64,000 nt of DNA from Sphingomonas faeni (GTDB lineage Bacteria > Pseudomonadota > Alphaproteobacteria > Sphingomonadales > Sphingomonadaceae): positions 62,001 through 126,000 of the forward strand of contig NZ_QAYE01000007.1 in assembly GCF_003053745.1 (NCBI RefSeq), read 5' to 3'. Under the pieces are notes generated by a model. The model worked only from the letters and a program-made list of their open reading frames with translations. It made no database searches and had not been told where the DNA came from. Position 1 is the first letter of the stretch; each line of letters starts with the position of its first letter. Positions 50,209-57,732 of the stretch are shown piece after piece. Made by a program: the position numbers and the translations under genes.

Positions 50209-50274
50209 GCATGTTCTCCCGCGAAGGCGGGAGTCCAGTCTGGGCTCCCGCCTTCGCGGGAGAACATGCTTTTT
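50209..50274. terminator. Family C inverted pair with perfect 25-base arms, likely bidirectional terminator
   Basis: Arms at 50209-50233 (GCATGTTCTCCCGCGAAGGC..) and 50245-50269 are perfect reverse complements around an 11-base loop, followed by a run of five T on the plus strand. It lies between the convergent phoK-like and beta-helix genes, 20 bases after the first stop and 12 before the second. It is also copy 5 of repeat family C. Confidence 0.75.
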
Positions 50275-50280
50275 GGAAAG

Positions 50281-51201
50281 CTACCGCGTCTCGAACGCCC
50301 GCAACCCGGTGCCAAGCCGGTTTGCCCCCAGCGCCAGCTTGTCGTGGCTGTAGTCCGCTAGGAACGCCGGGTTGCTGCCATCCCCAGGCGACAGTCGTGC
50401 GTCGTTCCCCTCGACCCGCAACCCGGTCGAGGGGTACGTCTGCGCCTCCGCCGCGACGACAATCAAACCGGTGTGGTTCTCCTTGTTGCGCCCCTGCACG
50501 AAGGTGTTGCGCGCGATCAGGCCGGTGGCGCCTTCGGGGAGGTCGATCATGTAGTTGGTCTTCTTCCCAGCGGTGTCGTCGAAGCTGTTGTCGATGATCG
50601 ACACGGTCGGCACGCGGAGCTTGACGTAGTGCCCACCCGTCCCGCGCTCGAACCGCGAGTTGGTGATCGTCACGCTCCCTTTGTTGGCGAGGTAGATCGC
50701 GTGCGAGCAGCCGGGCGACTCGTCGCACTGGCCGAGCCCGGCAAACGTCGAGTGGTCGATCTGGATCTTCTGACCGGTCGGTTCGCCGCCGAGAATACCC
50801 TCCTGGCTGTCGAGGAACATCGCGTTGGTGACGGTCAGGTCGCCCATCTCGGTGCGGATGCCCGCGCCGTTGCCATCCGACACGCGGTAGCCGCGGAAGA
50901 CGAGGCCATCGACGACCGAGCCCTGCCCCCGCAGGACCAGCGCGGCCTTGTCCTCGCATGCTACTTTTTCGAAGATCGCGGTGCCGGGCTTGACCGCCTT
51001 GAAGGTGATGTGGCCGCCGGCCTGGACTGCGCATTGCCGGTAGGTGCCGGGCGCGATCAGGATCGTCGCGGCGCCCAGCCGGATCGACGAGACCGCCTCC
51101 TGCAACGTCGCGAACCCCTGCCCGTTGATCGTGAACGGCGCGGAGCTCTGTGCGAACGCGGGGGCGGCGAACAGCGCGAGGGCGAGCAACGATCGTTTCA
51201 T
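50281..51201 (-). CDS. Secreted right-handed beta-helix protein
   Basis: The 306-residue product has a signal peptide ending near PAFAQSS and a repeat-rich body with strand/turn periodicity (VVDGLVFRGYRV, LTVTNAMFLDS, KIQIDHSTFAGLG, VTITNSRFERG, VSIIDNSFDD, LIARNTFVQG), the pattern of pectin-lyase-like parallel beta-helices. No catalytic residues of known polysaccharide lyases can be assigned. ATG at 51201 has GAGGA six bases upstream. It is divergent from the antiporter gene across a 248-base gap in which I see no gene. Confidence 0.85.
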   Translation of the reverse strand: MKRSLLALALFAAPAFAQSSAPFTINGQGFATLQEAVSSIRLGAATILIAPGTYRQCAVQAGGHITFKAVKPGTAIFEKVACEDKAALVLRGQGSVVDGLVFRGYRVSDGNGAGIRTEMGDLTVTNAMFLDSQEGILGGEPTGQKIQIDHSTFAGLGQCDESPGCSHAIYLANKGSVTITNSRFERGTGGHYVKLRVPTVSIIDNSFDDTAGKKTNYMIDLPEGATGLIARNTFVQGRNKENHTGLIVVAAEAQTYPSTGLRVEGNDARLSPGDGSNPAFLADYSHDKLALGANRLGTGLRAFETR

Positions 51202-51449
51202 CCGAGATCCTCTTCGTTCTGCGACGGTTTCCCGCCGACAATATGGGCTGCGTGATCGCACGGAACGTCGCGCCTCGACCAGTCTGTCCGCCGCGCTTTG
51301 ACGACACCTGTCCCGTTATGAAGCATTGGAAAGAATGAACCGGGATGGGTCGATCCCGATGTCCGCATATTGCCGTGCCCGCGCTGAACGCATAATACCG
51401 CTACCGTAACAAAGCCGGCGGGGGGAACCGACCGGCGCGGGGGATTCAC

Positions 51450-52658
51450 ATGCACGCCATGACGCCGACGGAGGTCTTCCTCCTCGCGATACTCATCATC
51501 TTCACAATGCCGTATCTGGTGTGGAGGCTTGGGCGGACCGATTACTGGGCGCCGCTGGTGGTGGTGCAGATCTTCGGCGGTATCCTGCTCGGGCCCGGCG
51601 TGCTCGGCGCGGCGTATCCCGACTATTATGCGACGGTCTTCACGCCTGCGACCTTGGGCTCTCTGAACGGCATCGCGTGGTGGGCGGTGATGATGTTCGT
51701 GTGGGTCGCCGGTATCGAACTCGATCTCGGTGAGGCATGGAAGCGCCGCGGCGAGACCGGCGTGACGGCGGGGTTAGCGCTCGCAGTGCCGCTGATCACC
51801 GGCAGCATCGCGGCGGTGTTGATGTTGCGCTACCCCGGCTGGCGCGGGCCGGACGGTGCGACGTGGCAGGTGGTGCTCGGCATTGGCATGGCCTGTGCCG
51901 TCACCGCGCTGCCGATCCTCGTGCTGTTTCTCGAAAAGCTCGACGTGCTACGCGAGCCGATCGGCCAGCGGATCCTGCGCTATGCGAGCCTCGACGACAT
52001 CGCGATCTGGGGCGTGCTGGCGCTGATCCTGCTCGACTGGGAGCGCGTCGGTCGGCAGGGAGGATTCCTAGTCGGATTCGCGGTGGCGACGTTGATCGTG
52101 CGCAAACTGATGGCGCGGATCGAGGAGAATGACCGCTGGTATGTCAGCCTGATCTGGCTGGCCGGTTGCGGGTTCGCGGCGGACTGGGCGGGGCTGCACT
52201 TCATGGTCGGCGCGTTCCTGTCGGGCGCTGTGCTCGATTCGAAATGGTTCACGACCGCGAAGATGGACCAGTTCCGCCATTTCGTGCTGCTCGCGGTGAT
52301 GCCGGTGTTCTTCCTGTCCACCGGGTTGAAAACGCAGTGGGCGGTCGGCGGCTATGCGGTATTCGGCGCGGCGGCGTTGCTGCTGGTCGCCTCGGTCGGC
52401 GGCAAGCTGGCGGGGGTTCATGCCGCCGGGCGGATCCTGAAGTGGCGACCGGGCGAGGCCTCGGCGATCGGCTGGCTGCTCCAGACCAAGGCACTGATCA
52501 TGATCATCTTCGTCAACATCCTTCTGGATAAGAAGATCATCACGAATGAGACGTTCACCGCGCTGCTGCTGATGGCGCTGGCGAGCACGATGCTGACCGT
52601 GCCGGTGGTCGCGCCGAAGTTGAAGAAGCTGGCGGGGTTGGTGGGGAAGAGCGGGTGA
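51450..52658 (+). CDS. Cation:proton antiporter (CPA2/KefB-like membrane domain)
   Basis: This 402-residue protein has about 12 membrane helices and matches the monovalent cation/proton antiporter-2 fold. Features include the LLGPGVLG turn near residue 50, the membrane acidic pair region LRYASLDDIAIWGVL near 180 and GLHFMVGAFLSGAVLDSKW near 255. There is no C-terminal TrkA-N domain, so it is not a full Kef channel. The ATG at 51450 has GGGGGA upstream; a second ATG at 51459 is possible. Ion specificity (Na+ or K+) is unknown. Confidence 0.9.
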   Translation: MHAMTPTEVFLLAILIIFTMPYLVWRLGRTDYWAPLVVVQIFGGILLGPGVLGAAYPDYYATVFTPATLGSLNGIAWWAVMMFVWVAGIELDLGEAWKRRGETGVTAGLALAVPLITGSIAAVLMLRYPGWRGPDGATWQVVLGIGMACAVTALPILVLFLEKLDVLREPIGQRILRYASLDDIAIWGVLALILLDWERVGRQGGFLVGFAVATLIVRKLMARIEENDRWYVSLIWLAGCGFAADWAGLHFMVGAFLSGAVLDSKWFTTAKMDQFRHFVLLAVMPVFFLSTGLKTQWAVGGYAVFGAAALLLVASVGGKLAGVHAAGRILKWRPGEASAIGWLLQTKALIMIIFVNILLDKKIITNETFTALLLMALASTMLTVPVVAPKLKKLAGLVGKSG

Positions 52659-52669
52659 CGAAACACCTA

Positions 52670-52795
52670 CGATCCTCCCCCGCAAGGGGGAGGTAGCGCC
52701 GAAGGTGACGGAGGGGGAGGCACGCGAAACCTCTGCTCCGTGCCCTCCCCCTCCGTCTGGCAAGAGCCATTCACCTCCCCCTTGCGGGGGAGGAT
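52670..52795. repeat. GC-rich repeat family A, copy 2
   Basis: GATCCTCCCCCGCAAGGGGGAGG and CCTCCCCCTTGCGGGGGAGGAT are inverted ends, with the inner GGTGACGGAGGGGGAGG and CCCTCCGTCTGGCAAG words shared with 13875 and 63262. It lies between the convergent antiporter and pspF genes, ending four bases before the pspF stop. Confidence 0.85.
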
Positions 52796-52799
52796 TACT

Positions 52800-53837
52800 T
52801 TAACCGCCAGCGTTGAGGAGGTCGTGGCGTTTCAGGGCGTGGCGGAGTTGGTCGTAGCTCAGGCCTAGCGCTTCGGCGGTGGCGCGTTGGTTGAAGCGGT
52901 GTTCCGACAACGCGCGGGAGAGCAGGTCGCGCTCGAAGCGGGATACGCGGGATTTGAAATCCGAGGGGCCTTCTTCGCACGCGACGACCGGGTCCTCACC
53001 TTCGTCCGGTTCGACCGCGCGCGGCACCACAACCATAGGCTTCGGCGCAGTCGACGCGCCCGGCCGATGCGGCGACTGGAACGGGTCGATCTCGATCGCG
53101 TCGATCGGCCCAGCCTGTTCCCAACGATACACCGCCCGTTCGACGACGTTACGCAGTTCGCGGACGTTCCCCGGCCAGCGATAGGCGATCAGCGCATCCA
53201 TAGCCGCCGGGCCGAAGCCTTCCCAGCGTTCGCGCCCCAGCTCGGACGCCATGCGCCGGCCGAAATGCTCTGCCAGCACCACCACGTCCCCAGTCCGCGC
53301 GCGCAGAGGCGGCAGAGTCACCACCTCGAACGACAAGCGGTCGAGCAAATCGGCGCGGAACTCGTGGCGATCGACCTTGTCGGGGAGATGCTCGTTGGTC
53401 GCGGCCACAATCCGCACGTCCACCCGCATCGGCCGAGACGAGCCGATCCGCGTGATCTCGCCATACTCGACCGCGCGCAGCAGCCGGTCCTGTGCCGCCA
53501 TCGACAGCGTGCCGAGTTCGTCGAGGAACAGCGTGCCGCCATCGGCCTCCTCGAACCGCCCTACCCGCGCCTTGGTCGCGCCGGTGAACGCGCCAGCCTC
53601 ATGCCCGAACAATTCCGCCTCGATCAGCGTCTCGGGCAGTGCTGCGCAGTTCATGATGACGAGCGGCTGGTCCCACCGCGGCGACAGGCGGTGGAGGCGC
53701 TCGGCGACCAGTTCCTTGCCCGTTCCGCGCTCGCCGATCACCAGCACCGGACGGTCCAGCGCCGCCGCCCGCGATGCGCGTTCGAGCGCCGCCATGAACG
53801 TGCCGGACTCGCCGATGACCTGTGTGGTTCGCTCCAT
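52800..53837 (-). CDS. pspF: Phage-shock operon sigma-54 activator
   Basis: PspF drives sigma-54-dependent transcription of the psp genes. The 345-residue protein has no N-terminal sensing domain, as expected, and starts directly with the AAA+ domain: [15 protein letters not shown] (Walker A), [16 protein letters not shown] (sigma-54 contact), and [14 protein letters not shown] (Walker B). A Fis-type helix-turn-helix closes it ([18 protein letters not shown]). The ATG at 53837 gives [11 protein letters not shown]. It is divergent from the psp operon and about 100 bases from its sigma-54 site. Confidence 0.95.
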   Translation of the reverse strand: MERTTQVIGESGTFMAALERASRAAALDRPVLVIGERGTGKELVAERLHRLSPRWDQPLVIMNCAALPETLIEAELFGHEAGAFTGATKARVGRFEEADGGTLFLDELGTLSMAAQDRLLRAVEYGEITRIGSSRPMRVDVRIVAATNEHLPDKVDRHEFRADLLDRLSFEVVTLPPLRARTGDVVVLAEHFGRRMASELGRERWEGFGPAAMDALIAYRWPGNVRELRNVVERAVYRWEQAGPIDAIEIDPFQSPHRPGASTAPKPMVVVPRAVEPDEGEDPVVACEEGPSDFKSRVSRFERDLLSRALSEHRFNQRATAEALGLSYDQLRHALKRHDLLNAGG

Positions 53838-53937
53838 GGCAAAGATTTGGCGCGAATTCCCAACTCTTGGCAAGCTTCCGCCATGGTCCGAACACCTAAA
53901 ATCGCACAAACCCCTGCAAACCCGCCGTTTTCAAAAC

Positions 53938-53953
53938 TGGCACAAGAGATGCA
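53938..53953 (+). promoter_or_regulatory. Sigma-54 promoter (-24/-12) of the psp operon
   Basis: TGGCACAAGAGATGCA carries GG and GC at exactly the -24/-12 spacing of a sigma-54 element, with five of six bases of TGGCACG conserved. The start would be near 53964. PspF on the other strand is the matching activator, so the assignment is well supported. Confidence 0.9.
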
Positions 53954-54009
53954 AAGCTTCAGGCAACCCGCCGAATAGCGGAACCAACCATCCTTAAAGG
54001 GGATCCACC

Positions 54010-54153
54010 ATGTTCAACACCAACATCGCCCGCACCGTCGCCGCCACCCTCTGCACCATCGTCGTCAGCGCAACCTGCGTCCTCGGCGCGGTCGGCCCCG
54101 CGATCGCAACCAACGCAACGCCCATCGCGGTAACCACCGCAATCGTGGCATAA
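54010..54153 (+). CDS. 47-residue small ORF at the head of the psp operon
   Basis: Between the sigma-54 site and pspA, ATG at 54010 opens a 47-codon frame ending TAA at 54153, with AAGGGG eight bases upstream. The product is a hydrophobic peptide: residues about 7-35 (ARTVAATLCTIVVSATCVLG) could be a membrane helix or signal peptide, followed by a Thr/Ala-rich end. There are two Cys. I do not recognise it. Its position in the PspF-regulated transcript suggests stress induction; it could also be a leader peptide. Confidence 0.6.
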   Translation: MFNTNIARTVAATLCTIVVSATCVLGAVGPAIATNATPIAVTTAIVA

Positions 54154-54207
54154 GACTCCCGACGGACTCGCTGAGAGCCTCGGGCCGACCCCTGGAGTAG
54201 GATTTAC

Positions 54208-54873
54208 ATGGGCATCTTTTCCCGCACCCGCGACATCGTCGCCGCCAACTTCGCCGATCTGATCGAGAAGGCCGAAGATCCGTCGAAGATGATCCGCATG
54301 ATCATCCTCGAAATGGAGGAAACCCTGGTCGAAGTTCGCGCCTCCGCCGCGCGCACCATCGCGGACCAGAAGGAGATGCGCCGCCATATCTCGAAGCTGG
54401 AGCAGCTCCAGGACAACTGGACTGAGAAGGCCGAGCTGGCGCTGAGCAAGGACCGCGAGGATCTCGCCAAGGCAGCCCTGGTCGAGCGCCAGAAGGCATT
54501 CGACATGGCCGAGCAGTTGAAGGCCGAGGTCGGCGTGCTCGACGATGCGCTCCGCGCGTCGGAGGAGGACATCGCCAAGCTCCAGACCAAGCTCCGCGAG
54601 GCGCGCACCAAGCAGAACGCGGTGCAGACCCGACTGGAGAGCGCGAACAACCGCACCCGGCTGCGCGAGATGTACAACGGCCCGAAGACGCACGAGGCGT
54701 TCAGCCGCTTCGACATCCTCGACCGCCGCGTCGACGAGGCCGAGGGCCGTGCGGATGCGATGGGGCTCGGGGTCGTCAAGACGCTCGAAGAGGAAATCGC
54801 CGAGTTGCGCAGCAACGACAAGGTCGACGCCCAGCTCGCCGCGCTCAAGGCGCGCATGAAGAAGGACGACTGA
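54208..54873 (+). CDS. pspA: Phage shock protein A
   Basis: The 221-residue PspA/IM30 protein is a membrane-binding coiled coil that protects a leaky inner membrane and, when free, inhibits PspF. It begins MGIFSRTRDIVAANF, the amphipathic N-terminal helix, followed by DLIEKAEDPSKMIRMII and long heptad helices up to about residue 215. Length is normal. It follows the sigma-54 promoter and small ORF and is two bases upstream of pspB. Confidence 0.97.
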   Translation: MGIFSRTRDIVAANFADLIEKAEDPSKMIRMIILEMEETLVEVRASAARTIADQKEMRRHISKLEQLQDNWTEKAELALSKDREDLAKAALVERQKAFDMAEQLKAEVGVLDDALRASEEDIAKLQTKLREARTKQNAVQTRLESANNRTRLREMYNGPKTHEAFSRFDILDRRVDEAEGRADAMGLGVVKTLEEEIAELRSNDKVDAQLAALKARMKKDD

Positions 54874-54874
54874 G

Positions 54875-55162
54875 ATGGATGACCTGACCCCCGTTCTCGT
54901 CTGCGCGGTCCTCTTCATCGGGCTGCCGTGGGTGATCCTGCACTACATCACCAAGTGGAAGCAGGCGCCGCGGATTACCGAGGAAGATGAACGGCTGCTC
55001 GACGAGATGCAGATGCTCGCCCGCCGCCTCGAGGACCGCGTGATGACCGTCGAACGGATCATCGCCGCCGACAATCCCGACTGGAAGCCGGGGCTCGGCA
55101 CCACGCAATCGCCGTATCTGTCGGACCATCAGTCCGACCGCACTTCTGATCGGAGGAACTGA
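54875..55162 (+). CDS. pspB: Phage shock protein B
   Basis: PspB is an inner-membrane partner of PspC that relays stress to PspA. The 95-residue product has one N-terminal membrane helix (about 5-22, VLVCAVLFIGLPWVIL) and a cytoplasmic helix with the family motif LEDRVMTVERIIAADNP near residue 55-72. It is about 20 residues longer than the enterobacterial form because of a polar C-terminal end. The ATG at 54875 lies two bases after the pspA stop. Confidence 0.93.
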   Translation: MDDLTPVLVCAVLFIGLPWVILHYITKWKQAPRITEEDERLLDEMQMLARRLEDRVMTVERIIAADNPDWKPGLGTTQSPYLSDHQSDRTSDRRN

Positions 55163-55163
55163 G

Positions 55164-55547
55164 ATGTCCGGCAGCCGCACACAGTTTTACCTCGATAAGC
55201 AGAACGCCAAGTGGAAGGGCGTCTGCGCCGGGATCGCCGACTATACCGGCGTCGATGCGCTCTTCGTCCGTGTCGGCATGGTCGTCCTGACGCTCGCCGG
55301 GGGATTTCCCTGGACGCTGCTGGCCTATTGGATGGTTGCCTGGATGGGGCATGCCAAGCCGATCGGCCTGTACGAGACGCCCGACGACGCGAAGTTCTGG
55401 CAGGGCGTCCGCTCGAACCCGAAGCGCTCGACCGCCGAGGTCCGCAGCAAGTTCCGCGACATCGACCGCCGCCTCGCCGACATCGAGACGCACTATACCA
55501 GCCGCAACAGCACCAGCCTCGCGGCAGAGATCGACAGCCTGCGCTGA
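55164..55547 (+). CDS. pspC: Phage shock protein C with coiled-coil tail
   Basis: The 127-residue protein has the PspC domain at about 8-70 (KWKGVCAGIADYTGVDALFVR, then the membrane helix with LAGGFPWTLLAYWMV). The C-terminal 45 residues form a charged helix ending RLADIETHYTSRNSTSLAAEI, which resembles the PspB motif found in the neighbouring genes. PspC is the sensor arm of the system. It follows pspB by one base. Confidence 0.93.
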   Translation: MSGSRTQFYLDKQNAKWKGVCAGIADYTGVDALFVRVGMVVLTLAGGFPWTLLAYWMVAWMGHAKPIGLYETPDDAKFWQGVRSNPKRSTAEVRSKFRDIDRRLADIETHYTSRNSTSLAAEIDSLR

Positions 55548-55574
55548 GACGCGGCGTCAACAGGGAGAATGACT

Positions 55575-55886
55575 ATGGCTTGGGGTGGACCAGGTTTCAT
55601 TATCGCCATCATCGCGATCACGACCGTCGGCTGGATCGTCAACAACTGGATCCGTACGAAACACGGCTATCCGCCGAGCGACGACTGGGGCAACTCGATG
55701 AACTGGGGCGGCGGGCACAAGCAGGACCCGGCTGGCGAACGAAAAGTCGAACTGCTCAGCAGCGAGAATGAGCGCCTCACCGGTCAGGTTTCCCGCCTCG
55801 AGGAGCGGATCGCGGTCCTCGAACGCATCGCTACCGATCCCGCCGAGCGCACCGCTCGCGAGATCGACGCCCTCCGCGACCGCTGA
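55575..55886 (+). CDS. PspB-like membrane protein, paralogue 1
   Basis: The 103-residue product has one N-terminal membrane helix (about 6-24, GFIIAIIAITTVGWIVNNWI), a hydrophilic linker with NWGGGHKQDPAG and a cytoplasmic coiled coil ending VSRLEERIAVLERIATDP and EIDALRDR, which repeats the PspB tail. It is 27 bases after pspC. ATG at 55575 is chosen over 55569 because AGGGAG is then at a normal seven-base distance. Presumably an extra Psp membrane component; not a classical PspB. Confidence 0.85.
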   Translation: MAWGGPGFIIAIIAITTVGWIVNNWIRTKHGYPPSDDWGNSMNWGGGHKQDPAGERKVELLSSENERLTGQVSRLEERIAVLERIATDPAERTAREIDALRDR

Positions 55887-55897
55887 AGGACACGACC

Positions 55898-56182
55898 ATG
55901 CTCAGCCCCTTGCTCATCCCGATCCTCGGCATCTGCTGCGGACTGCTCGCGATCTTCGGCGGTGTCTTCGTCAGGCCCTGGTTCGCCTACCGGCACCGCC
56001 GCATGGAACTCGACGCGCAGATGATCGCCGAGAAGTCCGCGCAATATGCGGCGCATACCGACCGCCTCGAACAGCGCGTCCGGGTGCTCGAACGGATCGT
56101 CACCGACCGCGGGATCGAGCTCTCGAACGAGATCGACCTGCTCCGCGATACCGGTCCCGCGACCGAACGCCTGGCCAACTAG
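55898..56182 (+). CDS. PspB-like membrane protein, paralogue 2
   Basis: The 94-residue product has an N-terminal membrane helix (about 4-25, with CC at positions 13-14) and then RHRRMELDAQMIAEKSAQYAA, RLEQRVRVLERIVTDRG and LSNEIDLLRDT. The motif RVRVLERIVTDRGIELSNEI is almost identical to typical PspB cytoplasmic helices. AAGGA lies seven bases before the ATG. Part of the same operon, 11 bases after the previous gene. Confidence 0.87.
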   Translation: MLSPLLIPILGICCGLLAIFGGVFVRPWFAYRHRRMELDAQMIAEKSAQYAAHTDRLEQRVRVLERIVTDRGIELSNEIDLLRDTGPATERLAN

Positions 56183-56206
56183 ACCGACCCGTTAGGAGAC
56201 AAGATC

Positions 56207-56455
56207 ATGAATGGTGGACAGGTGATGGTCGTGATGATCGTCCTGATCGTGATGATTACCGGCATCTTCAAATCGCGCCACAAGAACGGCCGACATGCCG
56301 AGGGCACGTCATTGATGAACGATCACGAGGCGGTGCGGCTTCGCGACGAGGTGCAGCAGATGAAGGAGCGCATCCAGGTGCTGGAGCGCGTGATCACCGA
56401 CAACCACAAGAGCGTCGATCTCGACCGAGAGATCGAACGGCTCCGCGACCGCTAG
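56207..56455 (+). CDS. PspB-like membrane protein, paralogue 3
   Basis: The 82-residue product has a Met/Val/Ile-rich N-terminal helix (about 5-20), a basic stretch KSRHKNGRH, and a helix with MKERIQVLERVITDNHKSVD and REIERLRDR, again the PspB tail. Compared with pspB it is similar in length to the enterobacterial PspB (74). AGGAGA precedes the ATG by seven bases. Confidence 0.87.
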   Translation: MNGGQVMVVMIVLIVMITGIFKSRHKNGRHAEGTSLMNDHEAVRLRDEVQQMKERIQVLERVITDNHKSVDLDREIERLRDR

Positions 56456-56464
56456 GAGGCGGAC

Positions 56465-56704
56465 ATGATCGAACCGAACGTCTATATCACCCTGGCGCTG
56501 GCGAGCCTTGCGGGGCTGGCGATGATCGTCGCCGGTGGATTGGCCGGATGGCGCGGATGGCTCTCGCTGCGACGGATGGAGCTGGATCACATGCAGGATG
56601 GCCGCATGCCGGTCGCGGTGTCGACCGGATCGCGGATCGAGATCGCGGATCTGAAGGAGCGGATCAAGAAGCTCGAGGCGATCGCGGCCGGGGTGGATCT
56701 TTAG
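56465..56704 (+). CDS. PspB-like membrane protein, paralogue 4 (shortened tail)
   Basis: The 79-residue product has an N-terminal membrane helix (about 8-30, LALASLAGLAMIVAGGLAGW), then WLSLRRMELDHMQ, shared with the RRMELD of paralogue 2, and a short tail ADLKERIKKLEAIAAGVDL that keeps the first half of the PspB motif but lacks the EI..LRD end. AGGAGG is five bases upstream of the ATG. It is the last gene of the psp operon before a repeat. Confidence 0.83.
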   Translation: MIEPNVYITLALASLAGLAMIVAGGLAGWRGWLSLRRMELDHMQDGRMPVAVSTGSRIEIADLKERIKKLEAIAAGVDL

Positions 56705-56724
56705 GGCTCTTGACTAGAGGGCGG

Positions 56725-56831
56725 ACCACCCCGGCGGAGGCCGGGGCCCAGTTGGAGAGTGGCAGTAACGGAGGACAGCACCTCACCATCGCCGTCCCCC
56801 AACTGGGCCCCGGCCTTCGCCGGGGTGGTGG
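56725..56831. repeat. GC-rich repeat family D, copy 3
   Basis: CCACCCCGGCGGAGGCCGGGG and CCCCGGCCTTCGCCGGGGTGG are inverted ends with CCCAGTTGG and CCAACTGGG beside them. It closes the psp operon and precedes sufE. Confidence 0.82.
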
Positions 56832-56903
56832 TATTCAACGATACGCGCTCTAGTTTTGAGCCCTGGTGTTGAAGCGCTACGGCCGAACCGCTACCGGCGG
56901 GGA

Positions 56904-57311
56904 ATGGCCACTCTCACCGACATTCGCGAGGAATACGACTTCCTTGAACCTGACGACCGCTATCGCCTGCTGATTGACCTTGGCAAAGAGCTTGAACCGA
57001 TGCCGGAGGCGCTGAAGACCGATGCGACGTTGGTGCGGGGGTGCTCGGCTTCGGTTTGGGTGTATCCGACCACGACCGATGACGGCCGGCTTCATTTCCT
57101 GGCGGACTCTAACGCAGCGATCACGAAGGGGATTATCGCGTTGGTGTTGCTGACGGTGCAGGATCAGGCGCCAGGTATGATTGTCGCTACCGACATCACG
57201 GCGGAACTTGCGCCTTTCGATCTGAGTAAGCAGCTGAGTTCGAATCGGACGCAGGGGATTTCGAACATGATCGCTCTGATCCGTGAGACGGCCGAGCGGT
57301 ACGCGGTGTAA
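56904..57311 (+). CDS. sufE: SufE family protein
   Basis: This 135-residue protein accepts sulfur from the SufS cysteine desulfurase for Fe-S cluster assembly. The active-site cysteine lies in TLVRGCSASVWV near residue 50, and the segment TDITAELAPFDLSKQLSSNR is typical. The ATG at 56904 gives MATLTDIREEYDFLEP; an upstream GTG/ATG frame is not family-like. No other suf gene is in the window. Confidence 0.93.
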   Translation: MATLTDIREEYDFLEPDDRYRLLIDLGKELEPMPEALKTDATLVRGCSASVWVYPTTTDDGRLHFLADSNAAITKGIIALVLLTVQDQAPGMIVATDITAELAPFDLSKQLSSNRTQGISNMIALIRETAERYAV

Positions 57312-57321
57312 CGCCTAAATC

Positions 57322-57417
57322 GTGCCCTCACCCTTCCCACGGCCAATCGGCCGCGGGCCCTTCCCTCTCCCCTCAGGGGAGAGGGAGAGACGCCGGAGGC
57401 GGCGAGGGTGAGGGCAC
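57322..57417. repeat. Inverted repeat with GTGCCCTCACCC ends
   Basis: The ends GTGCCCTCACCC (57322) and GGGTGAGGGCAC (to 57417) are exact reverse complements; inside are CCCTCTCCCCTCAGGGGAGAGGG and a CCGCGG-type palindrome. It overlaps the last 45 bases of the ferredoxin-like gene on the minus strand. Confidence 0.8.
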
Positions 57418-57732
57418 GCTGGCGGGTTCGCTGAGCGTAGCGACGACCTCTTCGGCGTCAGCACCGGCCGGGACCAGCATCCACCGGTCCGGCCGGGTGC
57501 CGTCGACCATCACAACCGCGTTCTTCGGGCACACGCCAAGACACTTCACCTCGACCACGCCGCGATCCGACTTGCGACCCTTCTTGACCCCGAGTGCATG
57601 ACGCAACAGCTTCACGAGGGGCGTCCGGCCTTTTTCGCCAAACCCGCCATCCAGCTTCTTCGAGCATTTGCCGCAGACCAGAACGCTGCCCTGCCAGCGA
57701 CTGGCAAGAACCCGGATCACGCCGGTTTCCAC
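57373..57732 (-). CDS. (2Fe-2S) ferredoxin domain protein (thioredoxin-like)
   Basis: The 119-residue product resembles the thioredoxin-like [2Fe-2S] ferredoxins: VLVCGKCSKKL near residue 20 and VKCLGVCPKNAVV near 63 give four Cys in the C-x2-C ... C-x3-C form. The last 19 residues (Pro/Ser-rich) are encoded by a repeat element and are not part of the fold. The start is GTG at 57732, overlapping the end of the J-domain gene by 16 bases. Its electron partner is unknown. Confidence 0.85.
   Translation of the reverse strand: METGVIRVLASRWQGSVLVCGKCSKKLDGGFGEKGRTPLVKLLRHALGVKKGRKSDRGVVEVKCLGVCPKNAVVMVDGTRPDRWMLVPAGADAEEVVATLSEPASVPSPSPPPASLPLP

Noticed and set aside
55768..56853. 361-codon frame overlapping the psp paralogues in another frame
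   Set aside because: It crosses four well-formed short genes each with RBS and PspB motif; its own translation is basic and featureless.
27702..57417. Repeated GC-rich units considered as a CRISPR array
   Set aside because: Units are dispersed, palindromic and in inverted pairs with no regular spacers and no cas genes.
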